From the NCBI GenBank assembly GCA_964430245.1, contig CAYSEW010000038.1:1-22266 (forward strand): a stretch of DNA of 22,266 nucleotides, given 5' to 3'. This document shows positions 6,967 to 15,788 of the stretch, in pieces. Position 1 is the stretch's first letter. Every line of letters begins with the position of its first letter. Source of the DNA: CAYSEW01 sp964430245. Lineage in GTDB: Bacteria > Bacteroidota > Bacteroidia > Flavobacteriales_D > Parvicellaceae. Both the position numbers and the translations under genes were made by a program. Below the pieces are notes generated by a model. That model did not search any database. It worked only from the letters and a program-made list of their open reading frames with translations, and had not been told where the DNA came from.

Positions 6967-8880
6967 TCAATCTAATGAAATAGGAATGTCAGGTTCAGAT
7001 TGCTTTTCCAATGGAAGCTTAAAGTTTTGAAGCATCTCACTTCCTGTCCTATTATTACTTTCTGTCTCTTTCTGTCTAATTTCATGATATTGCTTAAAAA
7101 GATAGTCTACATCTGCTTTTTGCTCTAATGAGTTAACATCCAATAGATCTGAAAATAGCTTAGCGTCCTTTAGTGCTTGAGTAACCCCCTTACTAGTCAA
7201 AGGAATCAATGGTTGAGCAGCGTCACCCAATAATAAAGTATTGTTTTTATTGGTTAATTTAAAATCATTTAATTCATGAACTCTCCATAAATGAGAATGA
7301 TTGAAATTTGTTGTTTCTATTAACTCTGGGATTGGGTCACACCAATTGCTAAAATGATCATATATGAAATTTCTTTTTTGAGTAGGCGTGTCAAGAACTG
7401 GGTTGTACTTTTCAGTATCAAATTGAACAAACCATATTATTTCCTCTCTATTAAGCCTCATCATTCCAACTGCTAATCCTCCTCCTCTAAAAATATACTT
7501 ATTAAAATGGGCACCTAAGGATTCTGCTAATTCTTCATCTTTAATAATACTTACTATTTCATTTTCCGGAACTGGATTTAGCTTGTTTTCAGGAAATAAT
7601 TTTTTCCTTACCTTGCTGTTTACCCCATCAGCAGCTACAACTATCTCTGGATTAACTTTACTTTTACCTATTCCATTAAACACAATTTCATTGACTAAGG
7701 AATCTTTTAAATGGAGCTCCTTAAATTCCTTTCCGTATTGAATTTTATGACTCGGTATTGCCTTAAGAAGAAGGTCGATCAATGAATTTCTGGAAATTAC
7801 AAAAGTACTGTCCATATTGATCTTTGTTATCATTTTTCCTAAATGATCATAGGCAGAGTAAAATTCAAGCTTGTTCCCGCAATTAAAAAAATCAGTTACA
7901 GGAAATATCTCCGATAATATCTCTATTCCTTTTGGTGGAATAATAAACCCATGTCCTCTTTTTGAAAGCTTTAAGTTTTTTTCAAAAATCTGATAATCTT
8001 GTTCCTTTTGTTCTAAAAAATTAGCCAAAGCTAGACCGGCAATACCTCCACCAATTATTGTTAATTTGTTTTTTGTCCAAATAGTGCCGTTTTTTACTTT
8101 ATAAGATTTAATCTTGTTCTTGTTTTCATATTTATGTAACAAAAGCTCAGCTTCCTTATAATTTACGCCTTTTAATTCTGCAAATTCTTTAGTTGTTAAG
8201 GTTGGATAACTATTAAATATATCTAACCCCTCTTTGTCATAATATTTTTTCTTTGTCTTAAAGTAGATTTTCATTAGCTCGTCTTCATAAATATTATAAG
8301 GATTGTATCCTTTAATTTTTTTTATGTCGCCTAATGAGTTTTTCATTATTAAAGTAGGGAAAATCTTTACGCTATTTTGCTTAGCTAATCTGAGGTCCTG
8401 ATGAAAAAGTTCTTTTGCTTTACCGTTAAAATCCTTTTTAAATTGTTTAAGGTCTATACCAAGTTCTGTTCCGGCTTTTGATAAGTACTCCCATTTTGTG
8501 ATATTCCTTTTTTCAGTGAACACCATTTCCCTTAATCTTCTCAAATATTTTATTGCCTTTTCTTTATCCTGTATTTCAACAGCTTTAAATGCTATTGATG
8601 GAGGGTACGATGAATCAAGAGGGTCCTCACTCCATAAATCACCATCAATAGGCATTTCATATTCATCACTTTTTTCGTCCCAATGTTTTTTAACGTCACT
8701 TGGATTATTAACTGTAACTGAACTATATTTTTCCCAGTAGGGCAATAATCCTCCCATCCTGTAATCTATATCAATTAGATGCCCATACTCTAACCTGAAC
8801 TTATTAATATGAGGTTCTATACCCCAACAAGTAGAACATATGGGGTCAGTAAAGAAGATGATCTTGATTTTATCTTCCAT
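6967..8880 (-). CDS. Fusion of a DsbA-like thiol oxidoreductase with an FAD-dependent monooxygenase
   Basis: A 637-residue two-part protein. Residues 1-210 form a DsbA/FrnE/SpxH-type thioredoxin fold with active site C15-S-T-C18 (PICSTCWG) and cis-proline P175 in FPTLIM. There is no signal peptide, so it should be cytoplasmic. Residues 220-270 (TTKEFAELKGVNYKEAELLLHKY) look like a small helical or winged-helix tail. From 273 a group A flavoprotein monooxygenase follows: LTIIGGGIAGLALANFL (G277, G279, G282) for the FAD dinucleotide, acidic E300 at the end of strand 2, R364, the DG motif AADGVNSKVR (D418, G419), and the GD motif LLGDAAQPLIP (G552, D553). No Met lies between residues 203 and 349, so the monooxygenase has no start of its own and the fusion looks genuine. 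The substrate is unknown. It is co-transcribed with the PLP enzyme three bases downstream. Confidence 0.85.
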   Translation of the reverse strand: MEDKIKIIFFTDPICSTCWGIEPHINKFRLEYGHLIDIDYRMGGLLPYWEKYSSVTVNNPSDVKKHWDEKSDEYEMPIDGDLWSEDPLDSSYPPSIAFKAVEIQDKEKAIKYLRRLREMVFTEKRNITKWEYLSKAGTELGIDLKQFKKDFNGKAKELFHQDLRLAKQNSVKIFPTLIMKNSLGDIKKIKGYNPYNIYEDELMKIYFKTKKKYYDKEGLDIFNSYPTLTTKEFAELKGVNYKEAELLLHKYENKNKIKSYKVKNGTIWTKNKLTIIGGGIAGLALANFLEQKEQDYQIFEKNLKLSKRGHGFIIPPKGIEILSEIFPVTDFFNCGNKLEFYSAYDHLGKMITKINMDSTFVISRNSLIDLLLKAIPSHKIQYGKEFKELHLKDSLVNEIVFNGIGKSKVNPEIVVAADGVNSKVRKKLFPENKLNPVPENEIVSIIKDEELAESLGAHFNKYIFRGGGLAVGMMRLNREEIIWFVQFDTEKYNPVLDTPTQKRNFIYDHFSNWCDPIPELIETTNFNHSHLWRVHELNDFKLTNKNNTLLLGDAAQPLIPLTSKGVTQALKDAKLFSDLLDVNSLEQKADVDYLFKQYHEIRQKETESNNRTGSEMLQNFKLPLEKQSEPDIPISLD

Positions 8881-8967
8881 AGTTGGAAATAGTAATATAA
8901 ATCATATAAAAATAAATATCGAGTCGATGAATGTGCATATTAATAAGATAAAAATATAAACATCCTT

Positions 8968-8989
8968 CTATTAATAACAATATTAATAG
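8968..8989 (-). terminator. Possible weak terminator or stem-loop at the end of the RNase R gene
   Basis: CTATTAATA (8968-8976) and TATTAATAG (8981-8989) are perfect inverted repeats around a four-base loop, and the right arm covers the RNase R stop codon. Read on the minus strand, a T-rich stretch follows within about 15 bases. The stem has only one G-C pair, so it would be weak as an intrinsic terminator. It might instead protect the 3' end of the transcript. Confidence 0.3.
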
Positions 8990-11112
8990 AACTTTCTTAA
9001 AGCTAGGTCAATTTGTCTTTTTAAGATATCGGCCTTTTTTACTACTACAGTTACTTCCATTCCAAGATGAAATGATTCAGAAGTATTCTGACCTATGATT
9101 TTTTGTGATGAATGATCGTAATAATAATGATCGTCTTCTAATGACCTCATATGAACTAGCCCTTCACATTTGTTTTCATTTAGCTCAACATAAAAACCCC
9201 ATTCTGTCAAACCTGTTATTTTTCCTTTAAAAGCTTCGCCTATTTTATCATTTAAAAACAATACCTGCATGTATTTAGTGGATGCTCTTTCGGCCTCAAC
9301 AGCCTGTTTTTCAGTAGTTGAAATGTGTTTGCATTGAAATTCTAATGCTTTTGTCGGATTAAAGCTTTTATTGTCTAATACGTCTTGTAAAATTCTATGC
9401 ACCAATAAGTCTGCATACCTTCTTATAGGAGATGTGAAATGGGTATAGTGTTCAAATGACAATCCATAATGGCCGTTGTTTTCTGTTGAATATATAGCCT
9501 TAGACATAGCTCTAATAATCAACGGCCCAATGATGTGTAATTCACCTTTTTCTTTAGCTTTTTGCATGATCTTATTTAAACTACTAGATATAGGCTTGTT
9601 TTTTTCTCTTACTATATGATAATCAAAATGGCTTAAAACAACTTTAAGGTCACTTATCTTATCTTCATTAGGCTCATCATGTACTCGAAAAATAATGGGG
9701 TTAATTTTTTTATTTTTTGCAGGTCTGCTAAGAAATTGAGCCACCTTTTTATTTGCAATTAACATGAATTCTTCAATAAGTTGATGCGCTTCCTTTGAAA
9801 TTTTTAAATAAACACCTACCGGATGTGCTTTTTCATTTAGCTTAAATTTAACTTCCTGACTTTCTATGTTTAAAGCCCCTTTATTGATCCTGTTTTTTCT
9901 TAGCTTTTTTGCAACATCATTAATCTTTAGTATAACTTTAGAGTGTTTGTCTTTTCCTCCTTCAATGATGGCTTGTGCTTGCTCATATGTATACCTAACA
10001 TCTGAATATATAACTGTTCTTCCATACCATTCCGAAAGAATTTTACCAGTTTCATCCATTTCAAAAACTGCAGAAAATGTTAACTTATTCTCATTGGGTC
10101 TTAGTGAGCAAAGTTCATTGCTTAATTTTTCTGGCAACATAGGAATCACTCTGTCTACTAAATAAACACTATTACCTCTTAAATAAGCTTCTTTATCTAG
10201 GATTGATCCGGGTAAAATATAATGACTTACATCAGCAATATGAATTCCTATCTCTAAATTTCCATTTTTTAATTTTTGGTAACTTAAAGCATCGTCAAAA
10301 TCCTTAGCGTCATCAGGATCAATAGTGAACGTGAAAATATCTCTAAAATCTCTTCTCTTTTTAGCTTCAATATCATAATTACACTCACTGATCAATTCAG
10401 TGTCATTTAAAACATCTTTGGGGAATTTATTAGGAAATCCGAATTCAGATAAAATTGAATGCATCTCAACCTGCAACTCACCTGGTTTACCAAGTACCTC
10501 GATAACAGCAGCAATAGGACTTTTTACAGTTGATGGCCAAGATAAAAACTTCACCCTTACTTTTTGTCCGTTTTTAGCTCCATTTAAATGTTTTCTGTCT
10601 ATGTAAAAATCTACAGGCATTGACTTATCATCGGGTCTAACAAAATGGTTGTTGCCGTTTTTTTCTAATATACCAACATGTTCCTTTTTATTGCGTTCAA
10701 TTATCTCTAAGACTTCTCCTTCTTTTTTCCCTTTATATTTTATAGCTCTTACCTTTACTTTATCTCTATTAAATGCTTTACCCGTTCTTGATGGATGAAT
10801 ATAAATATCTTCTTCTAAACTTTCACTTATAAAAAAAGCACCTCCTCTTTGTATAAACTGTAAAACGCCTATCAGTTCTACTGCTCCTCCTTTAATCTGA
10901 AATTTTCCTCTTGAAACTTGACTAAGAATCTCTTGCTCAGCTAAATCATCTAAAATGCAAATAATCAGCTTCCTGACTGAGGAATCCTTGATACCCATAA
11001 TGGCTGAAATCTGCTTGTAATTATAAGTATATTCAGGATTGCCTTGAAAGATCTTAATGATTTCGCCCTGCAAGGATTTACTTTTTTTTATTCCTTTATT
11101 TTTTTTAGCCAT
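8983..11112 (-). CDS. rnr: Ribonuclease R (RNase II/RNR family 3'-5' exoribonuclease)
   Basis: A 709-residue processive 3'-5' exoribonuclease that degrades structured RNA. The layout is standard: an N-terminal helical/winged-helix region (about 15-75), cold-shock domains (about 80-245), the RNB catalytic domain (about 255-580) and a C-terminal S1 domain (about 625-707). The metal-binding aspartates sit in TIDPDDAKDFDDA at 263-275 (D265, D271, D273, D274). The family signature HYTHFTSPIRRYADLLVHR is at 555-573. The length is slightly below that of E. coli RNase R because the basic C-terminal tail is missing; the chain ends ALRKFY just after S1. It is the third gene of an apparent operon after pyruvate carboxylase and the kinase-fold gene, starting six bases after the latter's stop. 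The ATG is supported by the lysine-rich start MAKKNKGIKKSKS common in Bacteroidota homologues. Confidence 0.95.
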   Translation of the reverse strand: MAKKNKGIKKSKSLQGEIIKIFQGNPEYTYNYKQISAIMGIKDSSVRKLIICILDDLAEQEILSQVSRGKFQIKGGAVELIGVLQFIQRGGAFFISESLEEDIYIHPSRTGKAFNRDKVKVRAIKYKGKKEGEVLEIIERNKKEHVGILEKNGNNHFVRPDDKSMPVDFYIDRKHLNGAKNGQKVRVKFLSWPSTVKSPIAAVIEVLGKPGELQVEMHSILSEFGFPNKFPKDVLNDTELISECNYDIEAKKRRDFRDIFTFTIDPDDAKDFDDALSYQKLKNGNLEIGIHIADVSHYILPGSILDKEAYLRGNSVYLVDRVIPMLPEKLSNELCSLRPNENKLTFSAVFEMDETGKILSEWYGRTVIYSDVRYTYEQAQAIIEGGKDKHSKVILKINDVAKKLRKNRINKGALNIESQEVKFKLNEKAHPVGVYLKISKEAHQLIEEFMLIANKKVAQFLSRPAKNKKINPIIFRVHDEPNEDKISDLKVVLSHFDYHIVREKNKPISSSLNKIMQKAKEKGELHIIGPLIIRAMSKAIYSTENNGHYGLSFEHYTHFTSPIRRYADLLVHRILQDVLDNKSFNPTKALEFQCKHISTTEKQAVEAERASTKYMQVLFLNDKIGEAFKGKITGLTEWGFYVELNENKCEGLVHMRSLEDDHYYYDHSSQKIIGQNTSESFHLGMEVTVVVKKADILKRQIDLALRKFY

Positions 11113-11118
11113 TATTAC

Positions 11119-12138
11119 TTATTCTTTAGACAGCATTAGCTCTAAGTGTGTTTGTAATATTTCACCCATTTTTTTACACCTTTTAAAAGAGGTTCGATGA
11201 TATTTTTCTAATTCAGTTTTTAATTTATTAATCTTTCCTGTTGTTGATAAAGTATCGTTACTTAAGCACCTAACTAATTGAGAAAATCGATGATGTGCAG
11301 TTTCGTATCTTCTTCTAATTAGCACCCTTTCTTCATGTCTATATTGTTGTACCGTTTCAGCAGTTAAAACATCTGTACAAAACTCAACTACTTTAAGGTT
11401 TTCCTTATAAAATTGAGGTAAATACATGTTTTTTCTTCCTTCATAACATTGCTGATCAAAATCAATAGCTCGTACTCTATATTGTTCATCTTCGAAATCT
11501 GGGGTAACATCTATTACATAATTATATGATCTCATATCTCCTAGTAACCTCACGAAACATCTTTCATTGAACTTTACAAACTCCTTTGCTATTCTTACTT
11601 TATTAAATGTTGGACTCGAAGTATATGTTTCAAAGAATTTATCTCCAGGTATACCTGGAATATGTTCTTCAATTAATGTGTCTCCATCTACAAAAAAATT
11701 AATCCTGTTGGGGCTTAAAATATATTCTAGCTCTAAGCCATAAACACGAGATGCGTCCGAACGCTTAACATAAAAGTAGTCATAATTATCATTTAACTTA
11801 TTTACTATTCTAATTCTAAATGGTTTTGAATTCCCAAAATGGCAATAATCTATTCTATCTACATACAGGTGCTTTATAACAGACATATCTCCATCTGTTC
11901 TTAAAAGAGAGTATACGTAAGTTAAACTATTGTTGAAATCCGTAATTACATCTTCTCCATACATCACAGATTCCCATAAAGTGTCTACCCCGTTTTTATC
12001 TAATAAAGGGAATCCTCCTGTATATCTAAGTAAATCATTATATAATATCGGAAGTTGTACTGCTCTTCCGTGCTGAACTAAATAATCATTAAGCGCAGAA
12101 TTGACCTTGTAAAATGGTTTTTTTTTTGAAATCTTCAA
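11119..12138 (-). CDS. Unrecognised protein with protein-kinase-fold (ABC1/APH-like) motifs
   Basis: A 339-residue soluble protein I cannot name, but its central part follows the order of kinase-fold phosphotransferases. There is a VK-type strand (FYVKRSD, K125), a glutamate-rich helix after it (YGLELEYI, E136/E138) and a hinge-like segment (DTLIEEHIPGIPGDKFF, 153-169). A catalytic-loop-like string LLGDMRSYNYVIDV gives D201 and N206 in GDxxxxN spacing, and a metal-binding-like AIDFDQQ gives D226 and D228. About 110 C-terminal residues are helical, basic and possibly coiled. The N-terminal ~90 residues are unassigned. The usual His before the catalytic Asp is absent (LGD instead of HGD), which is tolerated in some atypical kinases. 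The gene lies 11 bases after pyruvate carboxylase and 6 bases before RNase R, in the same direction, so it is co-transcribed with both. The kinase-fold call is my inference from motif order. Confidence 0.6.
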   Translation of the reverse strand: MKISKKKPFYKVNSALNDYLVQHGRAVQLPILYNDLLRYTGGFPLLDKNGVDTLWESVMYGEDVITDFNNSLTYVYSLLRTDGDMSVIKHLYVDRIDYCHFGNSKPFRIRIVNKLNDNYDYFYVKRSDASRVYGLELEYILSPNRINFFVDGDTLIEEHIPGIPGDKFFETYTSSPTFNKVRIAKEFVKFNERCFVRLLGDMRSYNYVIDVTPDFEDEQYRVRAIDFDQQCYEGRKNMYLPQFYKENLKVVEFCTDVLTAETVQQYRHEERVLIRRRYETAHHRFSQLVRCLSNDTLSTTGKINKLKTELEKYHRTSFKRCKKMGEILQTHLELMLSKE

Positions 12139-12149
12139 TCTTTATTAAG

Positions 12150-15100
12150 TTATTCTAGTTCAATTACCATGTCATTTTGCTCTACCATGGTTCCTTCAGA
12201 TAAATGCACTCTTTTTACTTTCCCTTCTAAAGGTGACAACACCGATGACTCCATTTTCATTGCTTCTAATACAAAAAGAGGTTGCTCTAATTTTACTTGA
12301 TCTCCTTTTTTTACTTTCAATCCAACTAGCTTGCCTTGTAATGGAGCTCCTATCTGATTATCTTCAACCGCTTTTAAATGTAATTTCTTAGTGACTTTTA
12401 CTGTTTTGTCCTTGATCTCTACAGCTCTTGTTTGCCCATTTAATTTAAAAAATACTGTTCTGAAGCCAAGGTTATTAGCCTTAGTAATGTAGATCAACTC
12501 TACTATGATCACCTTACCTGGCTCAAACTCAATTAACACCTCATCACCCGACTCTAATCCATAGAAAAATGCTTTTGTAGGTATGTTAGACACATCTTCA
12601 TATAATTCAAAGTGATCATAAAAGTCTTTAAAAACTTTTGGGTACAATTGAAAGGAAATGAAGTCCTTTTTCTCCGACTTTAAAGGGAATTTTTTTTGAA
12701 ATTTAGGAAGCTCTTTTTCAAAGTCTACAGGCTCTAAATGCGCATTTGGCCGATTTGTATAAGGTTTAATGTTTTTCAGAATTAATCCCTGAACCTCTTT
12801 TGGAAAACCCTTATAAGGTTGACCAAGGTCCCCTTTAAAAAAGTTGATTACAGATTCTGGAAATGCCATGGTGTCACTTTTTTCAATTACATCAGCTGCT
12901 GTAAAATCATTAGCCGTTAAATACATCGCCATGTCACCTACCACTTTTGAAGATGGTGTTACTTTAATGATGTTTCCAAAAAGAGTATTTACTTCTTTAT
13001 AGTTTTTTTTAATCTTATCAAATTTCTCTTCTAGGCCCAAAGCTCTTGCTTGTGGTCTAAGGTTTGAGTACTGTCCTCCAGGAATTTCATGGTCAAAGAC
13101 TTCTGATGTACTTGCTTTTAATTCAGACTCAAAAGGGTAGTAATATTCGCGTGTTGATTCCCAATAATTCCCATACTCATTTAGTTTTGAAATATCTAAT
13201 TTCTCACTTCTCGGATGACCATTGAACATCGTTGCTACTGAATTAAAATTAGGTTGCGATGTAAGGCCAGACATTGAGCTTATGGCAACATCAATAATAT
13301 CAACTCCAGCTTCCATTGCCTGTAAATAAGTAGCAACCTGAAGCCCAGAAGTGTCATGCGTATGTAAATGAATAGGGAGGTCAACAGACTTTTTTAATTC
13401 CTTGATTAATTTGTTGGCAGAATAAGGTTTTAATAATCCAGCCATGTCTTTAATCGCAATTATATGAGCCCCCGAATCTTCCAATCTTTTTGCAAGGTCA
13501 AGATAATATTGTAATGTATATTTATTTTCTTTTTTATTGAGGATCTCCCCGGTATAACACAAACAAGCTTCCGCAATCCCTTCAGTGCGTTGATTAACTG
13601 CTTGAATACTGGTTTTCATTGACTCAAACCAATTTAATGAATCAAAAATACGGAATACATCCATCCCTCTTTTCCATGATTCTTCAATAAATTCTTCTAC
13701 TAAATTGTCCGGGTAAGAAGTATAGCCAACAGCATTTGAGCTTCTGATTAGCATTTGAGTTAAGATATTGGGCATTGCTTCCCTAAGTAGCTCTAATCTA
13801 AGCCATGGATCTTCTTTTAAAAAACGCATACATACATCAAAAGTAGCACCCCCCCACATTTCAACAGAAAAGAGTTGGGGGAAATTTTTAGCATATCCTT
13901 CTGCTACTTTCATCATGTCTACAGTTCTTAACCTAGTGGCTAACAACGATTGATGAGCATCTCTAAATGTAGTATCAGTATACTTAATTTTTTTGTTAGC
14001 TTTTAACCATTCAATGAATCCATCCCTTCCAAGCTCATTCAATCGATCTTTAGTTCCTTTTGGATATTTTCCATATTTATCGAAATCTGGGACAACTTGT
14101 TCAGGGAAATTCTTAGTAGTATCAATACTTTTCACATCTGTATTTCCATTGACTATAATTTCTCCTAAAAATTTAATGGCTTTAGTTCCTCTGTCCCTTC
14201 CTTTTCTAAATTCAAAAAGATCGGGGTTTTGATCTATAAAGTTTACATGAACATCTCCTTCCTGAAATTGAGGGTGAGAAATTACATTCTCTAAGAATTT
14301 AATATTGGTTTTTACTCCTCGAACTCTGAATTCTTTTAACGCCCTAGTCATTCTTCTACAGGTTCCTTTTAATGTTCTGCCATGAGCAGACACTTTAATC
14401 AACATAGAATCAAAGAAAGGAGATATTTTATATCCTGTGTAGATACTACCAGCATCAATTCTTATCCCATAACCGTTTGCCATTCTTCTGGCAATGATAG
14501 TCCCGTAATCTGGTGTAAAATTATTTTTTGGATCTTCTGTTGTTATTCTACATTGAATCGCAAAACCTGAACATTTGACATCTTCTTGACTAAGTAGGTG
14601 AATTTGAGGGTCTGACAATGAATAGCCTCTAGCAATTTGAATCTGTGACCTTACAATATCTATACCCGTTATCTCTTCTGTAATGGTATGCTCAACTTGA
14701 ATTCTTGGATTCACTTCTATGAAAAATATGTTCTCTTCCTTGTCAACTAAAAATTCAACTGTCCCTGCATTATTATAGTTTACTGAACGAGTAATACCTA
14801 AAGCATACTTATAAAGCTTTTCTTTTGTCTCTGTAGAGATATTCTGACAGGGAGCTACTTCAATTACTTTTTGAAATCTCCTTTGGACAGAGCAATCCCT
14901 TTCATATAAGTGTACTACGTTCCCATGTTCATCAGCTAGGATCTGCACCTCTATATGTTTTGGAGTATCTATGTACTTTTCAAGAAATATAGTTCCGTCA
15001 TTAAATGCTTTTTCAGCTTCACCTTTGGCTTCGTTATAGCTTTTTAAAAGCTCATTTTTACCTCTTACTACTCTCATTCCTCTACCCCCACCTCCTGCGG

Positions 15101-15593
15101 CAGCTTTAAGCATAACTGGATAACCTATTTTTTTTGCTTTTTTATATATCGCTACCTCATCTTCATTGTGAATTTCTTCCCCTCTAATGATAGGAACATT
15201 GGCACTAGCTGCAATTTTTTTAGCTTCTATCTTATCACCAAGCTTCTCCATTACTTCTGGCGTGGGTCCCACAAAAATGATATTCTCTTTTCTGCATTTT
15301 TTAGCCAACTCAACATTTTCTGAAAGAAAACCATATCCAGGATGAATAGCATCAGCACCTACCCTTTTTGCAAGAAGTATTAATTCATCTACATTTAAAT
15401 AGGGCTTCAGAGGTTCATCGTTTTTTCCTATTTGATAGGATTCATCAGCCTTGTATCTATGCAAGGAATACCTGTCTTCATAAGTAAATACAGCAACTGT
15501 CCTAATTTGAAGTTCTGTGGCTGCTCTAAATATTCGGATAGCTATTTCTCCTCTATTTGCAACTAATAGTTTGTTGATTTTCTTAATTTTCAT
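12150..15593 (-). CDS. pyc: Pyruvate carboxylase (single-chain, biotin-dependent)
   Basis: A 1147-residue full-length enzyme that makes oxaloacetate from pyruvate, bicarbonate and ATP to replenish the TCA cycle and feed gluconeogenesis. The biotin carboxylase domain (about 5-455) starts KLLVANRGEIAIR, carries the ATP-grasp glycine loop KAAAGGGGRGMRVV (163-176) and has the active-site stretch FIEVNPRIQVEH (291-302). The carboxyltransferase domain begins near 535 with YTDTTFRDAHQSLLATRLR. Its metal site involves D540, K715 in AIKDMAG (the usual carbamylated Lys) and the histidines of HLHTHD (H744, H746). The biotin carrier domain at the C terminus has EAMKM with K1113 as the biotinylated lysine. 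The allosteric linker region between domains is present, matching the single-chain rather than the two-subunit form. A good upstream promoter match supports it as the first gene of the pyc/kinase-fold/rnr operon. Confidence 0.97.
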   Translation of the reverse strand: MKIKKINKLLVANRGEIAIRIFRAATELQIRTVAVFTYEDRYSLHRYKADESYQIGKNDEPLKPYLNVDELILLAKRVGADAIHPGYGFLSENVELAKKCRKENIIFVGPTPEVMEKLGDKIEAKKIAASANVPIIRGEEIHNEDEVAIYKKAKKIGYPVMLKAAAGGGGRGMRVVRGKNELLKSYNEAKGEAEKAFNDGTIFLEKYIDTPKHIEVQILADEHGNVVHLYERDCSVQRRFQKVIEVAPCQNISTETKEKLYKYALGITRSVNYNNAGTVEFLVDKEENIFFIEVNPRIQVEHTITEEITGIDIVRSQIQIARGYSLSDPQIHLLSQEDVKCSGFAIQCRITTEDPKNNFTPDYGTIIARRMANGYGIRIDAGSIYTGYKISPFFDSMLIKVSAHGRTLKGTCRRMTRALKEFRVRGVKTNIKFLENVISHPQFQEGDVHVNFIDQNPDLFEFRKGRDRGTKAIKFLGEIIVNGNTDVKSIDTTKNFPEQVVPDFDKYGKYPKGTKDRLNELGRDGFIEWLKANKKIKYTDTTFRDAHQSLLATRLRTVDMMKVAEGYAKNFPQLFSVEMWGGATFDVCMRFLKEDPWLRLELLREAMPNILTQMLIRSSNAVGYTSYPDNLVEEFIEESWKRGMDVFRIFDSLNWFESMKTSIQAVNQRTEGIAEACLCYTGEILNKKENKYTLQYYLDLAKRLEDSGAHIIAIKDMAGLLKPYSANKLIKELKKSVDLPIHLHTHDTSGLQVATYLQAMEAGVDIIDVAISSMSGLTSQPNFNSVATMFNGHPRSEKLDISKLNEYGNYWESTREYYYPFESELKASTSEVFDHEIPGGQYSNLRPQARALGLEEKFDKIKKNYKEVNTLFGNIIKVTPSSKVVGDMAMYLTANDFTAADVIEKSDTMAFPESVINFFKGDLGQPYKGFPKEVQGLILKNIKPYTNRPNAHLEPVDFEKELPKFQKKFPLKSEKKDFISFQLYPKVFKDFYDHFELYEDVSNIPTKAFFYGLESGDEVLIEFEPGKVIIVELIYITKANNLGFRTVFFKLNGQTRAVEIKDKTVKVTKKLHLKAVEDNQIGAPLQGKLVGLKVKKGDQVKLEQPLFVLEAMKMESSVLSPLEGKVKRVHLSEGTMVEQNDMVIELE

Positions 15594-15637
15594 TGTCGCT
15601 TGAATATCTGTTGTATGCTTGCATAACTAATTCTCTG

Positions 15638-15668
15638 CAAAAATATCTTTTCATTAGAAATTATCAGA
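15638..15668 (-). promoter_or_regulatory. Probable Bacteroidota-type promoter for the pyc operon
   Basis: On the minus strand, TATTTTTG (15645 down to 15638) matches the -7 consensus TAnnTTTG exactly. Exactly 19 bases upstream is TCTG (15668 to 15665), three of four bases of the -33 element TTTG. The -7 element lies about 45 bases before the pyc ATG at 15593, leaving a leader of roughly 38 bases. Confidence 0.5.
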
Positions 15669-15730
15669 AATATTTAGTTTCTTTTTATAAAAAAAACATT
15701 ATAAAGATAAATACCTTGTGCTGAACATAA

Positions 15731-15762
15731 TTGCCTATCAAGCAACTATTTTTTGTATTTTG
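15731..15762 (+). promoter_or_regulatory. Possible promoter for the cupredoxin gene
   Basis: TATTTTG (15756-15762) resembles the -7 element TAnnTTTG with one base missing. TTG (15731-15733) lies 22 bases upstream as a partial -33 element. The location, about 27 bases before the ATG at 15789, suits a short leader. Both the elements and the spacing deviate from consensus, so this is tentative. Confidence 0.28.
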
Positions 15763-15788
15763 CGTTTTTACAGTACTAAATAACTATT

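Noticed and set aside
8060..8110. Possible sequencing frameshift joining two separate genes at the DsbA/monooxygenase junction
   Set aside because: Homopolymer A/T runs occur here and another frame stops soon after, but the used frame is continuous and no ATG precedes the FAD-binding motif, so a true fusion is more likely. It cannot be fully excluded.
15594..15788. Riboswitch or small RNA in the 195-base divergent gap between pyc and the cupredoxin gene
   Set aside because: Only promoter-like elements and AT-rich sequence are visible. I found no strong stem-loop set or recognisable aptamer.
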